A stretch of 64,000 bases of DNA. Source: Undibacterium sp. KW1. GTDB taxonomy: Bacteria > Pseudomonadota > Gammaproteobacteria > Burkholderiales > Burkholderiaceae_D. The stretch is from contig NZ_AP018439.1 of NCBI RefSeq assembly GCF_009937955.1, positions 4,960,001 to 5,024,000 of the forward strand, read 5' to 3'. The position numbers and the translations under genes are program-made. This document shows positions 1-7,301 of the stretch, in pieces (position 1 is the stretch's first letter; the number at the start of each line of letters is the position of its first letter). The notes under the pieces were generated by a model, which was not told the DNA's origin, did no database searches, and saw nothing but the letters and a program-made list of their open reading frames with translations.

Positions 1-2214
1 AGCGGCGTTGGTGATGGTGCTGAGGTTGCCTTTGGTGTCGTAGACGTAGGTGGTTTTATCAACGACATCGGTGCGCGGGCCGGTGACGGTCAGGACCTGA
101 CCTACTTCATTGTAGGTGTAGCTCCAGGTGCGGGGGCTGCCTGTCACTGTGGCATTGGCACCCTGGCTACCGTTCACGTCGCTGGTGGTTTGTTCTGTTC
201 TGGTCAGGACGTTGCCTTTGCTGTCGTACGTATAAGTGGTACGCAGCAAGGGGACGTTGATTTGCAGGGGAGACGTAAAATTGGCATGCCAGCTGGTGGT
301 GGTGGTTTGGGCCACTGCCGTGCCGCTCGCGTCAACACGTTTAGTTTCGAGGTTACGGCTCAGGTCATATTCGTAGGTGGTGATGGTGCCATTAAAATCA
401 GTGGTGCTGGCGATATTGCCGTTGGCGTCATAGGTTTTGTTGCTGATGTTGGCGCAATTCACGCAAGGCTGGTCAACGCCGGTATTGCCGAGAGTATTGA
501 GCATGGCTTTGAACTGGTAGGTTGCCGTTACCTTTTGCGGATTGGCGCTGGTACCAAGGTAGGTATCAACCACTGTAGATTGCACGCCGCTGGCATTGGC
601 AGCAACGAAGCTGAGGGTGACTTTTTCTACACCGCCTGCATGCTGTGAAGATGTTGCACGGCCCATGCAGTCATAGGTCCAGCTGGCATAGCGCTTGCCG
701 TTTTCGTCTATGATGCCGGTCAATACATAGGGCAGGCCACCAGAGCCATTACCCACTGAACTGGCATAGTCGCAGGCATTACCGCCATTAATATTGCTGG
801 CCTCGTTGTACACATAGCTGCGGGTTTTGCCGTCAGGATAAGTGACTGAAGTAAGATTACTTGCATTGCAAGAAATACTCTGCGTGTTGCTGCCGCACCC
901 CCCTGTCACACCATCGTAGGCATACTGATATTGTCCACCCGCCGGGTCAGTAATATTGTTGATGCGTCCCTTGGCGTCATAACTGAACTTGATCTGTTTG
1001 TTCCAGTTATCTGTCACGCACAAGAGCTTGCCTGCCTTCAGCGTCGGCCCTGCATTTGCCGTACCACAAACCGGCGCATCGGCCGGAAGACGACTGACTG
1101 TGGTGTCGTTCGTCGCGCCCGAACTATACGTCAGTTTATAGACAACACCATTTCTTTTGGTGATGGAAATCAAACGGCCTTTAGCGTCATATTGCTCTAC
1201 TTCGTCGATTGATGTATTGCGCAAAGTCCAGCCAGTGACAGTCGTATTGTCGGCATTGTACTGAGCGAGCAGCTTGAAGTCAGCATTGGAATCACCCTGC
1301 CAGACCAGGCCATTGCGATTAAAAAAGACTTTATTTCCCCGTGGGCGTGTAACAGATACCGCTTCAGGGACCGTTGCAGTTGTCGTTGCTGGTTTGTTTT
1401 CACACCAGTATGCCTGATAGTCTGCAGAAATATAGCAATCAGAACGTGACTGATTGAGTGTCAAAGCCGCCTCTGGCTGTATGCGGGATTCAAAGTTGTG
1501 TGTCCACCTGCGACCAAACTGATTAACATCTGCAGAACCAGGCTTGAATGGATTACTGTCATAAAAGCGGGTAATGCTAAGATCACTGATATGAGCGACG
1601 CTAAATTCTTTTTCAGCTTGAACTTTTGCGCCAGTTGCAATTGAAATAGGGTTACCGCAAGAGGGGTTGGGGCCACCACCATCACCAGAGCCTGGACACA
1701 TTTTGGGTGGCTCAGGTTGCGGCGGCTGATTGTAAACGCTAATGCAAGCCTGTTGCTTGCTGAACCAGCGGTAATAAGATGCTTGGCAGACACATGCCTT
1801 TGCAGCTTTACTGTATATGGTATTGGATGGGCAAACATATTGATAACTCGTAATCATCCCATGCTCTGAAACGACCTCTCTGCCATCGTACAGATAATTG
1901 CTGCAATAAATCGCAAATAGTGGATGCTCTTCATTTTCATCAGGAGGTGACGTATATTTAATTTCTTTCAAGCGCCCTGCTTGACCATCCAGCCAACTTG
2001 CATTTTCACAAACAAACTTGGCATGTTCATTGTCTGAAGAAAATTTTTTGTCACCAAACCAATACCCTTCATCGATAACCGACGTACTGGAAGACTGCGC
2101 ATATGCACTGCTTGCGAAAAAAAACATCAGACTCAAACAAACAAGGCTCATAATGAACCGTGTGGACACAGAAAACACTGCAGGAAAATTTTTCCCGGTT
2201 AAAAACCAAGTCAT
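1..2214 (-). CDS. Exported RHS-repeat protein, N-terminal part (3' end outside window)
   Basis: An open frame runs on the minus strand from ATG at 2214 to the window edge, at least 738 codons. The N-terminus carries a hydrophobic signal peptide ending near FASSAYAQ, so it is Sec-exported. A cysteine-containing region of about 130 residues follows, then a Pro-rich linker and the sequence CGNPISIATGAKVQ, the usual entry to an RHS shell. YD-type repeats (YDAKGRL, YVYDTKGNL) then run to position 1. RHS proteins build a cocoon around a variable C-terminal toxin or adhesin; here that tip lies outside the window. The start is supported by AAAGG about 7 nt upstream. An internal ATG at 2151 is an alternative start directly before the signal core. 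An exported rather than cytoplasmic (T6SS-type) RHS is my inference from the leader. Confidence 0.85.
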   Translation of the reverse strand, partial: MTWFLTGKNFPAVFSVSTRFIMSLVCLSLMFFFASSAYAQSSSTSVIDEGYWFGDKKFSSDNEHAKFVCENASWLDGQAGRLKEIKYTSPPDENEEHPLFAIYCSNYLYDGREVVSEHGMITSYQYVCPSNTIYSKAAKACVCQASYYRWFSKQQACISVYNQPPQPEPPKMCPGSGDGGGPNPSCGNPISIATGAKVQAEKEFSVAHISDLSITRFYDSNPFKPGSADVNQFGRRWTHNFESRIQPEAALTLNQSRSDCYISADYQAYWCENKPATTTATVPEAVSVTRPRGNKVFFNRNGLVWQGDSNADFKLLAQYNADNTTVTGWTLRNTSIDEVEQYDAKGRLISITKRNGVVYKLTYSSGATNDTTVSRLPADAPVCGTANAGPTLKAGKLLCVTDNWNKQIKFSYDAKGRINNITDPAGGQYQYAYDGVTGGCGSNTQSISCNASNLTSVTYPDGKTRSYVYNEASNINGGNACDYASSVGNGSGGLPYVLTGIIDENGKRYASWTYDCMGRATSSQHAGGVEKVTLSFVAANASGVQSTVVDTYLGTSANPQKVTATYQFKAMLNTLGNTGVDQPCVNCANISNKTYDANGNIASTTDFNGTITTYEYDLSRNLETKRVDASGTAVAQTTTTSWHANFTSPLQINVPLLRTTYTYDSKGNVLTRTEQTTSDVNGSQGANATVTGSPRTWSYTYNEVGQVLTVTGPRTDVVDKTTYVYDTKGNLSTITNAA

Positions 2215-3053
2215 TAAGGGCCTTTCGGGTGGCTTACGAAGATACATAAACAAGTTCCAAACGAATAAACAAAATTTGTAGTCACAGCGATGTGTCAGCC
2301 AACGACAGCTCAAACTTTAAGAGTACAGGCTACACAACAGAGCAAAAAATTAATGAGGCAAGCAGATACAGCAAGGGTCTGGTAAAACCAGCAGGCTAAC
2401 TGCTAACTACCCTGGTCAAATAAACAGGTGTGTTAAGCGATGTGGATATCGAGAGCAGCAAAATATTCATCACTACAAAATACTCAGCTTAATTACATTT
2501 CAAGGAAAACGGGGCGCTCAAGCTGAACACCAGCATCAGCATCAGCAACGCTGACAGACGGCATGAAAAGGATTGCATAAACTTCATAAAGTGCTAACTC
2601 CATAAGGACAAACCTTGACCATGGCGGGCATGGCCAATTCGTCGTTGAACTTTAAAGAATGGGGTAAAAATGCATAAAAGCTGCGATGACAGGAGCAATT
2701 ATTCCGGTCAACAATGACAGAGTGTCATATCTGCAGATAAATTCCGGCTGATATGATCTTTCAATGACCAGTGCCGGGAGTTGACATCTGTAAAATCAAA
2801 AAAATCAACGCTGCCATATGTATAACTATACGCAGCTTATTTGGATAAATCTTGGCGTTTTAAATTATTTCATTAACAATTAAATGCTTACTGCTCAACA
2901 ATTTCTGGGCAATTATATGGTAAAAGCATAATCATTGTGAAATTTTGTTTCTCATTTATTTTAAACAATCATTGATCAAATATCACCATTACCACGCTAT
3001 TTGTCAAATCTGTCAAATCAGACAAAATTATAAAAAGAATGGAATTCAGGCAA
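2215..3053. other. Long AT-rich intergenic region
   Basis: About 840 bases between the RHS start and the terminator of the MFS gene. Apart from the small ORF at 2489-2587 I see no coding sequence. The part from 2780 to 3050 is clearly more AT-rich than the rest and contains TTGTC/GACAA inverted half-sites around 3001-3025 that could bind a regulator. The RHS promoter should lie here but no near-consensus box stands out. Confidence 0.5.
2489..2587 (-). CDS. Small signal-peptide-like ORF or truncated gene start
   Basis: A 32-codon minus-strand ORF reads MKFMQSFSCRLSALLMLMLV and then about 12 more residues to a TAA. It has a basic N-terminus and a long hydrophobic core like a signal peptide, and GGAG lies about 10 nt before the ATG. 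It lies in the same orientation as the RHS gene and about 275 nt upstream of it. It could be the broken start of an exported protein, a small membrane peptide, or chance. I do not recognise it. Confidence 0.3.
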   Translation of the reverse strand: MKFMQSFSCRLSALLMLMLVFSLSAPFSLKCN

Positions 3054-3054
3054 T

Positions 3055-3090
3055 AAAAAAGCCAGTTGAGTTTGCACTCAACTGGCTTTA
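3055..3090 (-). terminator. Intrinsic terminator of the MFS gene
   Basis: A perfect 11-bp stem, GCCAGTTGAGT and its complement, encloses a 4-nt loop at 3061-3086. On the minus strand it is followed by six T residues (the A run at 3055-3060). It lies about 60 nt past the MFS stop codon. A shorter T run on the other side gives weak bidirectional potential. Confidence 0.85.
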
Positions 3091-3147
3091 ATCTATTACT
3101 CAGCAGATGCCGCACATGCAGCAAACGAACAGGTATTAATCTTGTAC

Positions 3148-4401
3148 CTATCTTTCATGCATTACCAGTTTCCTCCCCCAAAACCGCACCGCCAATGCCG
3201 CCAGCGAAGTAACTGTTGCCATACCCGTCACGCCTATCCAGCCCCATTGCGCCAGCAGGGCGCTGCCCAGGGTGGCACCGGCTGCCATGCCGATGAACAT
3301 GCCGACAAACAGCACAGCATTAAGGCGGCTGCGGGCGGCATTGTCTATACCATAGACTATTGTTTGATGAGCGATCAGGGTGCTTTGCACACCAAGGTCA
3401 AAGCCTACCGTGCCTATGCCCAGCAGCCACAGTTGTGCAGTGGGCGGCAACAGCGGGCTCAGGTTCATGATGGCGAACGATGCAGCGCTGATGCTGGCAC
3501 CTACCTTGGTGACGAGCTCTGGTCCGTGCTTGTCTGCGAGATGGCCAGCCAGCGGTGCTGCCAGTGCACCTGCAGCACCGGCCAGGCCAAAGGCACCTGC
3601 GACTGCGCTGCCCAGATGGAACGGTTCTGCATGCAACATGACGGCCAGGGTGGACCAAAAGCCGCTGAAGCCCATCGCCAGCAAGCCTTGTGCAAGTGCG
3701 GCGCGGCGCAGTTTGCCATGACGGCGAATAAGTTCAAACAGTGAACCCAGCAAGGCACGGTAACTCATGGAGGTGGTTGGGGCAAAATGCGGCAGGCCAC
3801 GCCAGACTGCAACAGCGATGAGTGTCACACCAAGCGCTGCCACGACGAACATGCTGCGCCAGCCAAATTGCTCAGCCACAAAGCCACTGACCACACGCGA
3901 CAGCAAGATGCCCATGAACAGGCCTGTCATGACCGTACCCACGACCTTGCCACGGCGCGATTCATGCGCGAGGGTGGCCGCAGCAGGCACAATGTCTTGC
4001 GCCATCGTCGCCGTGAGTCCTATCGCCAGGCTGGCGAGCAGCAGCAGGCTCAGGGAATGTGCAGCAGCCATCACCAGCAATGCAGCCACCAGCAAACCAG
4101 CCTTGATGAGGATGATATTGCGGCGGTCATGCTTGTCGCCCAGTGGAGCCAGCAGCAAGATGCCGAGTGCATAACCGAGTTGCGTGAGCGTGGGCACATA
4201 ACCCACTGCGACATTGCTGATACCCAGGTCACTCGCCAATACGCCCAGCATGGGTTGACTGTAGTACAGCGACGCCACCGACAAGGCAGCGCCACAGGCC
4301 AGCAAAAATACCAGTGCAGGCGATGGTTGCTGATGTACCTGCGTATCTGTCGCCGGAGATATGGCAGTTATATGATTATGCGAATTTTGAATGGAAGACA
4401 T
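3148..4401 (-). CDS. MFS transporter (drug/metabolite efflux type)
   Basis: The 417-residue protein has about 12 hydrophobic segments and the MFS loop signature GDKHDRR after TM2, with a matching ADKHG in the second half. The stretch LYYSQPMLGVLASDLG near residue 45 is typical of YnfM/Bcr-like exporters in the inner membrane. AGAGAGAAA precedes the ATG. The gene diverges from a LysR gene across 96 bp, the common arrangement for an exporter controlled by its neighbour. The substrate cannot be read from sequence. Confidence 0.88.
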   Translation of the reverse strand: MSSIQNSHNHITAISPATDTQVHQQPSPALVFLLACGAALSVASLYYSQPMLGVLASDLGISNVAVGYVPTLTQLGYALGILLLAPLGDKHDRRNIILIKAGLLVAALLVMAAAHSLSLLLLASLAIGLTATMAQDIVPAAATLAHESRRGKVVGTVMTGLFMGILLSRVVSGFVAEQFGWRSMFVVAALGVTLIAVAVWRGLPHFAPTTSMSYRALLGSLFELIRRHGKLRRAALAQGLLAMGFSGFWSTLAVMLHAEPFHLGSAVAGAFGLAGAAGALAAPLAGHLADKHGPELVTKVGASISAASFAIMNLSPLLPPTAQLWLLGIGTVGFDLGVQSTLIAHQTIVYGIDNAARSRLNAVLFVGMFIGMAAGATLGSALLAQWGWIGVTGMATVTSLAALAVRFWGRKLVMHER

Positions 4402-4497
4402 GACTTTCTCTCTGCTTTAACTGATGTCTTGCAGTGTAAGACTCTCGCATTTCAAACGGTAGTGGCATGTCACGCAGATTTGTTATACATTTGACGT

Positions 4498-5466
4498 ATG
4501 ACCAAAACCCTGACCAGCCGCCCGGACAATTCTGCTACCGCCGCCCTCATGGCAGGCGCGGGCGATCGCATAGAGCTCATGCAGACCTTTGTACGCATCG
4601 TCGAGGCGGGCAATTTGTCCGCTGCTGCGGCGCAACTGGGCACGACCCAGCCCACGGTCAGCCGCCGCCTGCAATCGCTGGAACAATCCCTCGGTGTGCG
4701 CCTGTTGAACCGCTCCACCCACAGCATGCGCCTGACTGCAGATGGCGAACGCTGCTATGAACATGCCCGCAACCTGCTGGCAGGCTGGGCCGCCTTTGAG
4801 TCTGACCTGCGTGGCACCAATGACGAGCCTGAAGGCGTGCTGCGCGTCGTTGCACCGCATGCGTTTGGCCAGGAACGCCTGGTCAGACCGCTGGCAGACT
4901 ACCTGCGGCGCTACCCGCGTGTGTCAGTAGAATGGCTGCTGCATGACGATACCTCGTTGCAGGATTTTATTTCTGAGGGCATAGACTGCGCCATACAGAT
5001 AGGCGAGCTCAGAGATACCAACCTGGTCGCCATCAAACTGGCAGAGGTGCCACGCATCGTGGTGGCGGCACCATCCGTCCTGGCTGGCAGGCCCATGCCG
5101 CAACAAGCCATCGACCTGGTCGGCCTGCCGTGGCTGTCGCTGCGCACCTTTTACCGTAGCGAAGTATTCCTGCACCATGTACAAACCGGCGAAATCCAGC
5201 GCGTGGCCTTCACCCCGCGCCTGAGCACTGACAACCTGTATGCGCTGCGCATCGCCACGCTGGAAGGACTGGGTGTCGCCATCGGTTCTACCTGGATACT
5301 GGCCGACGACATCGCCGCCGGGCACCTGATACAACTGGCACCGCAATGGCAGGCCGCGCCACTGCCAGTGAATCTGGTTTATCCGTATGCCCGCTTTTAC
5401 CCGGCGCGGCTGCGCAGGTTTATTGAAGTGATACGGGCTAGTGTGGCTACGGCTTTGCATGTATGA
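4498..5466 (+). CDS. LysR-family transcriptional regulator
   Basis: The 322-residue protein has a winged helix-turn-helix at about residues 25-85 (FVRIVEAGNLSAAAAQLGT, TTQPTVSRRLQSLE) and a periplasmic-binding-like effector domain from about 110 to the end. An extra 20 residues precede the usual start; a Met near residue 28 (MQTFVRIVEA) would also fit the family. It diverges from the MFS exporter and probably controls it. The last codons overlap the -35 box of the first tRNA-like gene, so the two units are tightly packed. Confidence 0.9.
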   Translation: MTKTLTSRPDNSATAALMAGAGDRIELMQTFVRIVEAGNLSAAAAQLGTTQPTVSRRLQSLEQSLGVRLLNRSTHSMRLTADGERCYEHARNLLAGWAAFESDLRGTNDEPEGVLRVVAPHAFGQERLVRPLADYLRRYPRVSVEWLLHDDTSLQDFISEGIDCAIQIGELRDTNLVAIKLAEVPRIVVAAPSVLAGRPMPQQAIDLVGLPWLSLRTFYRSEVFLHHVQTGEIQRVAFTPRLSTDNLYALRIATLEGLGVAIGSTWILADDIAAGHLIQLAPQWQAAPLPVNLVYPYARFYPARLRRFIEVIRASVATALHV

Positions 5467-5484
5467 GCCAGCGCCCTTTATAAT
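5455..5484 (+). promoter_or_regulatory. Sigma-70 promoter of tRNA-like gene 1
   Basis: TTGCAT (5455-5460), an 18-bp spacer and TATAAT (5479-5484). The -35 box lies inside the final codons of the LysR gene. Seven bases separate TATAAT from the first G of the tRNA-like sequence. Confidence 0.75.
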
Positions 5485-5491
5485 CGCAACC

Positions 5492-5563
5492 GGGAACGGT
5501 GGTGTAATGGAAGCATGTCTATCACCAAAGAAGAAGGCGCTGGTTCAAACCCGGCCCGTTCCC
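5492..5563 (+). tRNA. tRNA-like gene 1, apparent anticodon CCA, no encoded CCA tail
   Basis: The 72-nt sequence folds as a class I cloverleaf. The acceptor helix is 8 bp, GGGAACGG with CCGTTCCC, equivalent to a 7-bp acceptor plus a G-1:C73 pair as in tRNA-His. T8, A14, G18G19, A21, the TTCAAAC T-loop and a 5-bp T-stem (GCTGG/CCGGC) are all present. The anticodon arm has one A-A mismatch and one G-U pair. Its loop CACCAAA would put CCA at 34-36 but A instead of the invariant U at 33. TTTC, not CCA, follows the acceptor helix. It is the most degraded of three tandem copies and could be a pseudo-tRNA or a non-translational RNA. Confidence 0.6.
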
Positions 5564-5631
5564 TTTCATTCCGTTGTCCCCAACAGTTTGCATTCTCCAA
5601 CCTTCGCCAATATCGATGCATGAGCAAAACC

Positions 5632-5646
5632 AGCCTGCGGCTTTTT
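5632..5646 (+). terminator. Short intrinsic terminator after tRNA-like gene 1
   Basis: AGCC-TGC-GGCT forms a small hairpin followed by TTTTT. The T run abuts the putative -35 region of copy 2, so copies 1 and 2 look like separate transcription units. Confidence 0.45.
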
Positions 5647-5676
5647 GAGCATGACGGGCGTATGCCCCGCTATAAT
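5645..5676 (+). promoter_or_regulatory. Promoter of tRNA-like gene 2
   Basis: TATAAT at 5671-5676 is followed by 7 bases and then the first G of the tRNA-like sequence, exactly as in copies 1 and 3. The -35 region is weaker: TTGAGC at 5645-5650 gives a 20-bp spacer. Confidence 0.6.
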
Positions 5677-5683
5677 CGCTAGC

Positions 5684-5755
5684 GGGAACGGTGGCGTAAT
5701 GGAAGCGCACTTTCCAGCTAAGAAAGTGGTGTTGGTTCAAATCCAACCCGTTCCC
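5684..5755 (+). tRNA. tRNA-like gene 2, apparent anticodon GCT, no encoded CCA tail
   Basis: A 72-nt cloverleaf with a perfect 8-bp acceptor helix (GGGAACGG/CCGTTCCC). The D arm has stem GCG/CGC plus a T-G closing pair, with A14, G18G19 and A21. The 5-bp anticodon stem CTTTC/GAAAG and the T arm GTTGG-TTCAAAT-CCAAC are perfect. The loop CAGCTAA gives anticodon GCT (Ser AGC/AGT) but has A at position 33. The short variable loop is unlike a real tRNA-Ser, which has a long variable arm, so ordinary serine decoding is unlikely. The following bases are ATTT, so CCA would have to be added enzymatically. All stems are intact, which argues for selection on structure. Confidence 0.65.
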
Positions 5756-5801
5756 ATTTAATTCCACGGTTTCCACTAGCCCTCTCTCCTTCACTATTGA
5801 C

Positions 5802-5828
5802 GCAGGCAAATCCTGTCTGTATTTTTTT
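5802..5828 (+). terminator. Possible terminator after tRNA-like gene 2
   Basis: A weak stem (GCAGG with CCTGT) is followed two bases later by a run of seven T residues that overlaps the -35 box of copy 3. Confidence 0.35.
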
Positions 5829-5856
5829 GACCGTGTCAGGCAAGCTCCGCTATAAT
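5827..5856 (+). promoter_or_regulatory. Strong sigma-70 promoter of tRNA-like gene 3
   Basis: TTGACC (5827-5832), an 18-bp spacer and TATAAT (5851-5856), then seven bases to the first G. Because no clear terminator follows copy 3, this promoter may also transcribe the SDR-LRR genes. Confidence 0.75.
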
Positions 5857-5863
5857 CGCCGCC

Positions 5864-5935
5864 GGGAGCGGTGGTGTAATGGAAGCGCATTTTCTTTGCA
5901 AGAAAAAGGTGTTGGTTCAAGCCCAACCTGTTCCC
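5864..5935 (+). tRNA. tRNA-like gene 3, apparent anticodon TGC, no encoded CCA tail
   Basis: A 72-nt cloverleaf with an 8-bp acceptor helix (GGGAGCGG/CCTGTTCCC region, two G-U pairs), stem TTTTC/GAAAA, and T arm GTTGG-TTCAAGC-CCAAC. The anticodon loop TTTGCAA has the normal U33 and reads TGC (alanine GCA codon). However, G3:U70, the main alanine identity pair, is absent (G2-C71 and A3-U70 occur instead). ACTG follows the helix, so CCA is not encoded, unlike the tRNA-Gly at 22.8 kb. The compensating G-U changes relative to copies 1 and 2 suggest the fold has been kept. It lies 52 nt upstream of the SDR start codon and may sit in its leader. Confidence 0.65.
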
Positions 5936-5987
5936 ACTGATTTTTGCGTGGATGCGCAAGCGCATTTGACCAGTAAGGATAGCCGCC

Positions 5988-7301
5988 GTGGCATACACAG
6001 ATGAAGAATTGAGCATCGCCTTGCGGGTACTGCACACCATTGCAAACGATCCATCGCAGATGGATGATCACCCGCAGTTCAAGACTCTGATTGCCAAAAT
6101 CCAGAAAACAGCCAAGCGTGGCCACCGCCAGGCGCGCGCCAATGCAGCCAAAGAACAACTGCAACATGCACGCCTGCAGACTGGCCTGGTGCGTACGCAG
6201 CTTGCAGCATCATTGCCGCTGACGCTCAGCGACGCAACTGCCGGTACATTGCGTTCACAACGCTGCTATGTCTGCAAGCAGGGTTTTCAGCAACTGCATC
6301 ATTTCTACCATTCCCTGTGTCCGGTGTGTGCGGACAAGAACTGGCAAAAACGGCACCAGCAGGCAGACTTGCGCGGGCGTTATGCGCTGGTCACTGGTGG
6401 CCGCATCAAGATAGGCTTTGAAACTGCCCTGCATCTGCTGCGCGCCGGAGCCCATGTCACGCTGACCACGCGTTTTCCACAGGACGCAGCAAAACGTTTT
6501 GCCGCCTTGCCGGACTATGGCGACTGGCAGGAGCGACTGAACATACAGGCACTGGACCTGCGCTGCATCCCCGATGTCGAACAATTCGCCGACAGGCTCA
6601 ATGCAGAGCTGCCACACCTCGACGTCCTGATCAATAATGCGGCACAGACCATCAAGCGCCCAGGTGAATTCTATGCAGCACTGATGTCTGCCGAAGCAAC
6701 CCCGTGGCTGCTGGAAGCCAGGCAACAATATCTGGGCAATCAGCCCGGCTATGCCGATTATTTTCCGCGGCATGAGGTCGATATGTATGGACAGGGGCTG
6801 GATAAACGGCCCGCCAACTCTTGGTCGCAACGGCTGCATGAAGTATCAACTTTTGAACTGCTGGAAGTGCAACTGGTGAATGCGGTAGCGCCCTTCATGC
6901 TGACTGCCCGCTTTAAACCAGCCTTGTTGCGTTCACCACATGCACGCCGCTTTGTGATCCAGGCATCGGCCATGGAAGGACAGTTCAACCGCGACAGCAA
7001 GACAGAATTTCATCCGCACACCAATATGGCCAAGGCAGCGCTGAATATGATGGTGCGTACCAGCGCTCAGGACTGGGCCCGCGATGGCATCTTTATGAAT
7101 GCCGTGGATACCGGCTGGATTACCGATGAAAAGCCCTATCCGCAAGCCATGCATGTGCGGCAGACCCAGGATTTTTACACGCCACTGGACGTGACGGATG
7201 GCATGGCGCGCCTGCTCGATCCTGTCATCCGTGGCGTCAATGAAACGGAGGCACCGCTTTACGGCCATTTCCTCAAGGACTTTGAACCCTATGCATGGTG
7301 A
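5988..7301 (+). CDS. Zinc-ribbon/short-chain dehydrogenase-like fusion protein with altered active site
   Basis: 437 residues from a GTG start with TAAGGAT 7 nt upstream. Residues 1-85 are helical and charged. A four-cysteine knuckle follows (C93-x2-C96, C111-x2-C114). From about 130 an SDR Rossmann domain begins with VTGGRIKIG, where the third glycine of TGxxxGxG is lysine, and NNAA lies at 216-219. The catalytic Ser fits S327, but at the Tyr position of YxxxK the sequence has Thr345 before K349. This suggests weak or no classical dehydrogenase activity. It overlaps the LRR gene by 11 nt, so the two are translationally coupled. I know of no characterised protein with this architecture; the function is unassigned. 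Confidence 0.8.
   Translation: MAYTDEELSIALRVLHTIANDPSQMDDHPQFKTLIAKIQKTAKRGHRQARANAAKEQLQHARLQTGLVRTQLAASLPLTLSDATAGTLRSQRCYVCKQGFQQLHHFYHSLCPVCADKNWQKRHQQADLRGRYALVTGGRIKIGFETALHLLRAGAHVTLTTRFPQDAAKRFAALPDYGDWQERLNIQALDLRCIPDVEQFADRLNAELPHLDVLINNAAQTIKRPGEFYAALMSAEATPWLLEARQQYLGNQPGYADYFPRHEVDMYGQGLDKRPANSWSQRLHEVSTFELLEVQLVNAVAPFMLTARFKPALLRSPHARRFVIQASAMEGQFNRDSKTEFHPHTNMAKAALNMMVRTSAQDWARDGIFMNAVDTGWITDEKPYPQAMHVRQTQDFYTPLDVTDGMARLLDPVIRGVNETEAPLYGHFLKDFEPYAW

Noticed and set aside
3142..3744. Long plus-strand frame opposite the MFS gene
   Set aside because: Shadow of a clear membrane-protein gene; sequence is Gln/Cys/His-rich with no family features.
4402..4497. LysR operator in the MFS-LysR gap
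   Set aside because: The gap is AT-rich enough to contain several T-N11-A matches by chance; none is clearly palindromic.
5864..5987. T-box riboswitch as an explanation for the structured SDR leader
   Set aside because: The fold is a closed tRNA cloverleaf with a T-loop; no stem I, T-box sequence or antiterminator is present.
5522..6040. Minus-strand frame of 172 codons across the tRNA-like genes
   Set aside because: It reads through three repeated RNA genes, which explains the internal repetition (DLNQHHFL, GLNQHLFL); no ribosome site.
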